Source: Bryobacterales bacterium F-183 (GTDB taxonomy: Bacteria; Acidobacteriota; Terriglobia; Bryobacterales; Bryobacteraceae). Taken from it: DNA of 64,000 bases. Positions within the stretch are counted from its first letter, which is position 1, and every line of letters begins with the position of its first letter. The stretch is from NCBI GenBank assembly GCA_016865505.2, contig AP025252.1, positions 6,118,013 through 6,182,012 of the forward strand, read 5' to 3'. The position numbers were made by a program, and so were the translations under genes. Positions 63,448 to 64,000 of this stretch are shown piece after piece. The notes under the pieces were generated by a model. It had not been told where the DNA came from. It worked only from the letters and a program-made list of their open reading frames with translations, and ran no database searches.

Positions 63448-64000
63448 ATCGAGGAGGGCGTCGTGCGTACGGCTCAAGCGCGACGACTCTCAGTATCTCA
63501 GATGAACCCGCTCTCTGTCAAACAGCGCTGGCCCAAAACAGAGGGATACTCCACCTATCTTTATGGCGTAAGATACGATCACGCGACACGGCTTTACGAT
63601 GGGTGTCAAAACGTGTCCGATAAGCTGTCAAAAACCGTCCGTCATCGAAGAGTAACAAGCTTTGGGGAAAATGTTTCCCACTCGATTAATGATCGGATAA
63701 GCCCCGTAACCCATTGAAGCTAAAGGGTGATAAAGTTGTCACTTTCCTCTTCCAATTCACAGAGGATTGTTGGTATTCTTGGAAAGTTCTTGAGCGGCGG
63801 GCCACCGCAGAAGGGGTGGGACCTATGCCTCAAACGGGTGTGAGGATGGCTAGGTTTTGATCTGCATCGGCACAAGCTCAGAACAATAGGACGGGTGGTC
63901 CTAAGTCTAAAAAAGTAAAGAATGAAGTACAGCCTTTCCACAGAAGTGGAAAAGGTGTGATATTTGTGTGTTCTGTCTCTACGAGGGAGATAAATTTAGG
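63448..64000 (+). other. 553-bp noncoding stretch at the right edge, with RNA-like secondary structure
   Basis: No convincing protein is encoded; short open frames here lack ribosome sites. Holds the tRNA promoter (63492-63521) and structure on the plus strand: a stem CCACC/GGTGG (63802-63806 with 63815-63819), then ACCTA/TAGGT (63821-63825 with 63851-63855) enclosing CCTC/GAGG, and a TTTCCAC/GTGGAAA hairpin (63935-63941 with 63946-63952). GAGGGAG at ~63984 may be a ribosome site, so this looks like the leader of a plus-strand gene that starts beyond the window. Confidence 0.55.
63492..63521 (-). promoter_or_regulatory. Promoter of the tRNA-Gly gene
   Basis: Minus-strand TTGACA (complement of 63516-63521), an 18-base spacer and GATACT (complement of 63492-63497). 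A perfect -35 element and a 4/6 -10 element, 44 bases upstream of the mature tRNA 5' end. Confidence 0.6.

Noticed and set aside
63463..63717. An 84-residue open frame after the tRNA
   Set aside because: No ribosome site, overlaps the tRNA promoter, low-complexity shadow composition.
63780..63870. c-di-GMP-I (GEMM) riboswitch
   Set aside because: Some stems and GGATGGC-like bases resemble it, but the conserved ligand-pocket sequences are absent; kept only as an unassigned structured leader.
63700..64000. Chromosomal replication origin
   Set aside because: AT-richer and with a TTTCCAC hairpin, but no DnaA-box cluster, and no dnaA or dnaN in view.

Overview
The window looks like chromosomal DNA of an Acidobacteriota member, probably Bryobacterales/Solibacter-like. 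This is inference from gene content: a DUF1800/DUF1501 pair, a DUF1080 protein, secreted Gfo/Idh/MocA and CocE-type proteins, PEP-CTERM proteins, an IorA/IorB-type molybdenum oxidoreductase, YXWGXW proteins, a split transketolase and many GTG starts. It is GC-rich and densely coded. I see no phage, insertion sequence or CRISPR array. One tRNA gene (Gly, GCC anticodon) lies near the right end.

Layout. 1-3.2 kb: a truncated unknown gene, a secreted unknown and a sorbosone-dehydrogenase-like protein. 3.2-7.5 kb (minus): a signalling operon of a KaiC/RAD55-like ATPase, a PAS/GAF histidine kinase and a receiver protein; the kinase carries an apparent one-base frameshift near its start. 7.6-12.3 kb (minus): glpK-glpD-pgi, glycerol to dihydroxyacetone phosphate plus hexose-phosphate isomerisation. 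12.4-13.4 kb: two paralogous small secreted YXWGXW proteins, each behind a near-perfect sigma-54 promoter. 13.4-17.3 kb: split transketolase, a degenerate histidine kinase, a LuxR-type regulator and an orphan oxidase subunit III. 17.4-29.3 kb: argH-argG, a carbamoyltransferase, dcd-adh-DUF2071, an SDR, an SRPBCC protein, an RRM protein, a PIN/TRAM protein and truA. 29.4-34.6 kb: a secreted hydrolase, an MFS transporter, a GAF protein, DUF1080 and a MarR regulator with a candidate operator. 34.6-37.6 kb (minus): an adaptor/two-ATPase ABC operon without a permease. 37.7-41.7 kb (minus): ychF and phoH-ybeY-corC. 41.9-46.6 kb: two PEP-CTERM genes, then DUF1800-DUF1501.

46.6-53.5 kb is the most distinctive block. 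A translationally coupled run (glycosyltransferase, adenylation-carrier protein, cytochrome P450, GNAT-like transferase) is accompanied by a methyltransferase and a divergent Sfp-type phosphopantetheinyl transferase. The ten adenylation-pocket residues read D-A-W-F-L-G-N-V-V-K, a known leucine code. The block therefore looks like a compact pathway that loads leucine on a carrier protein, oxidises it there, and passes it to a sugar- or amine-containing acceptor.

53.5-64 kb: secreted proteins (CocE-like hydrolase, Gfo/Idh/MocA oxidoreductase), an ABC-2 exporter with a rhodanese, an AAA/DUF4143 ATPase behind a large palindrome, a molybdenum hydroxylase pair, tRNA-Gly, and about 550 bp of noncoding DNA with structured-RNA character that probably leads into a gene beyond the window.
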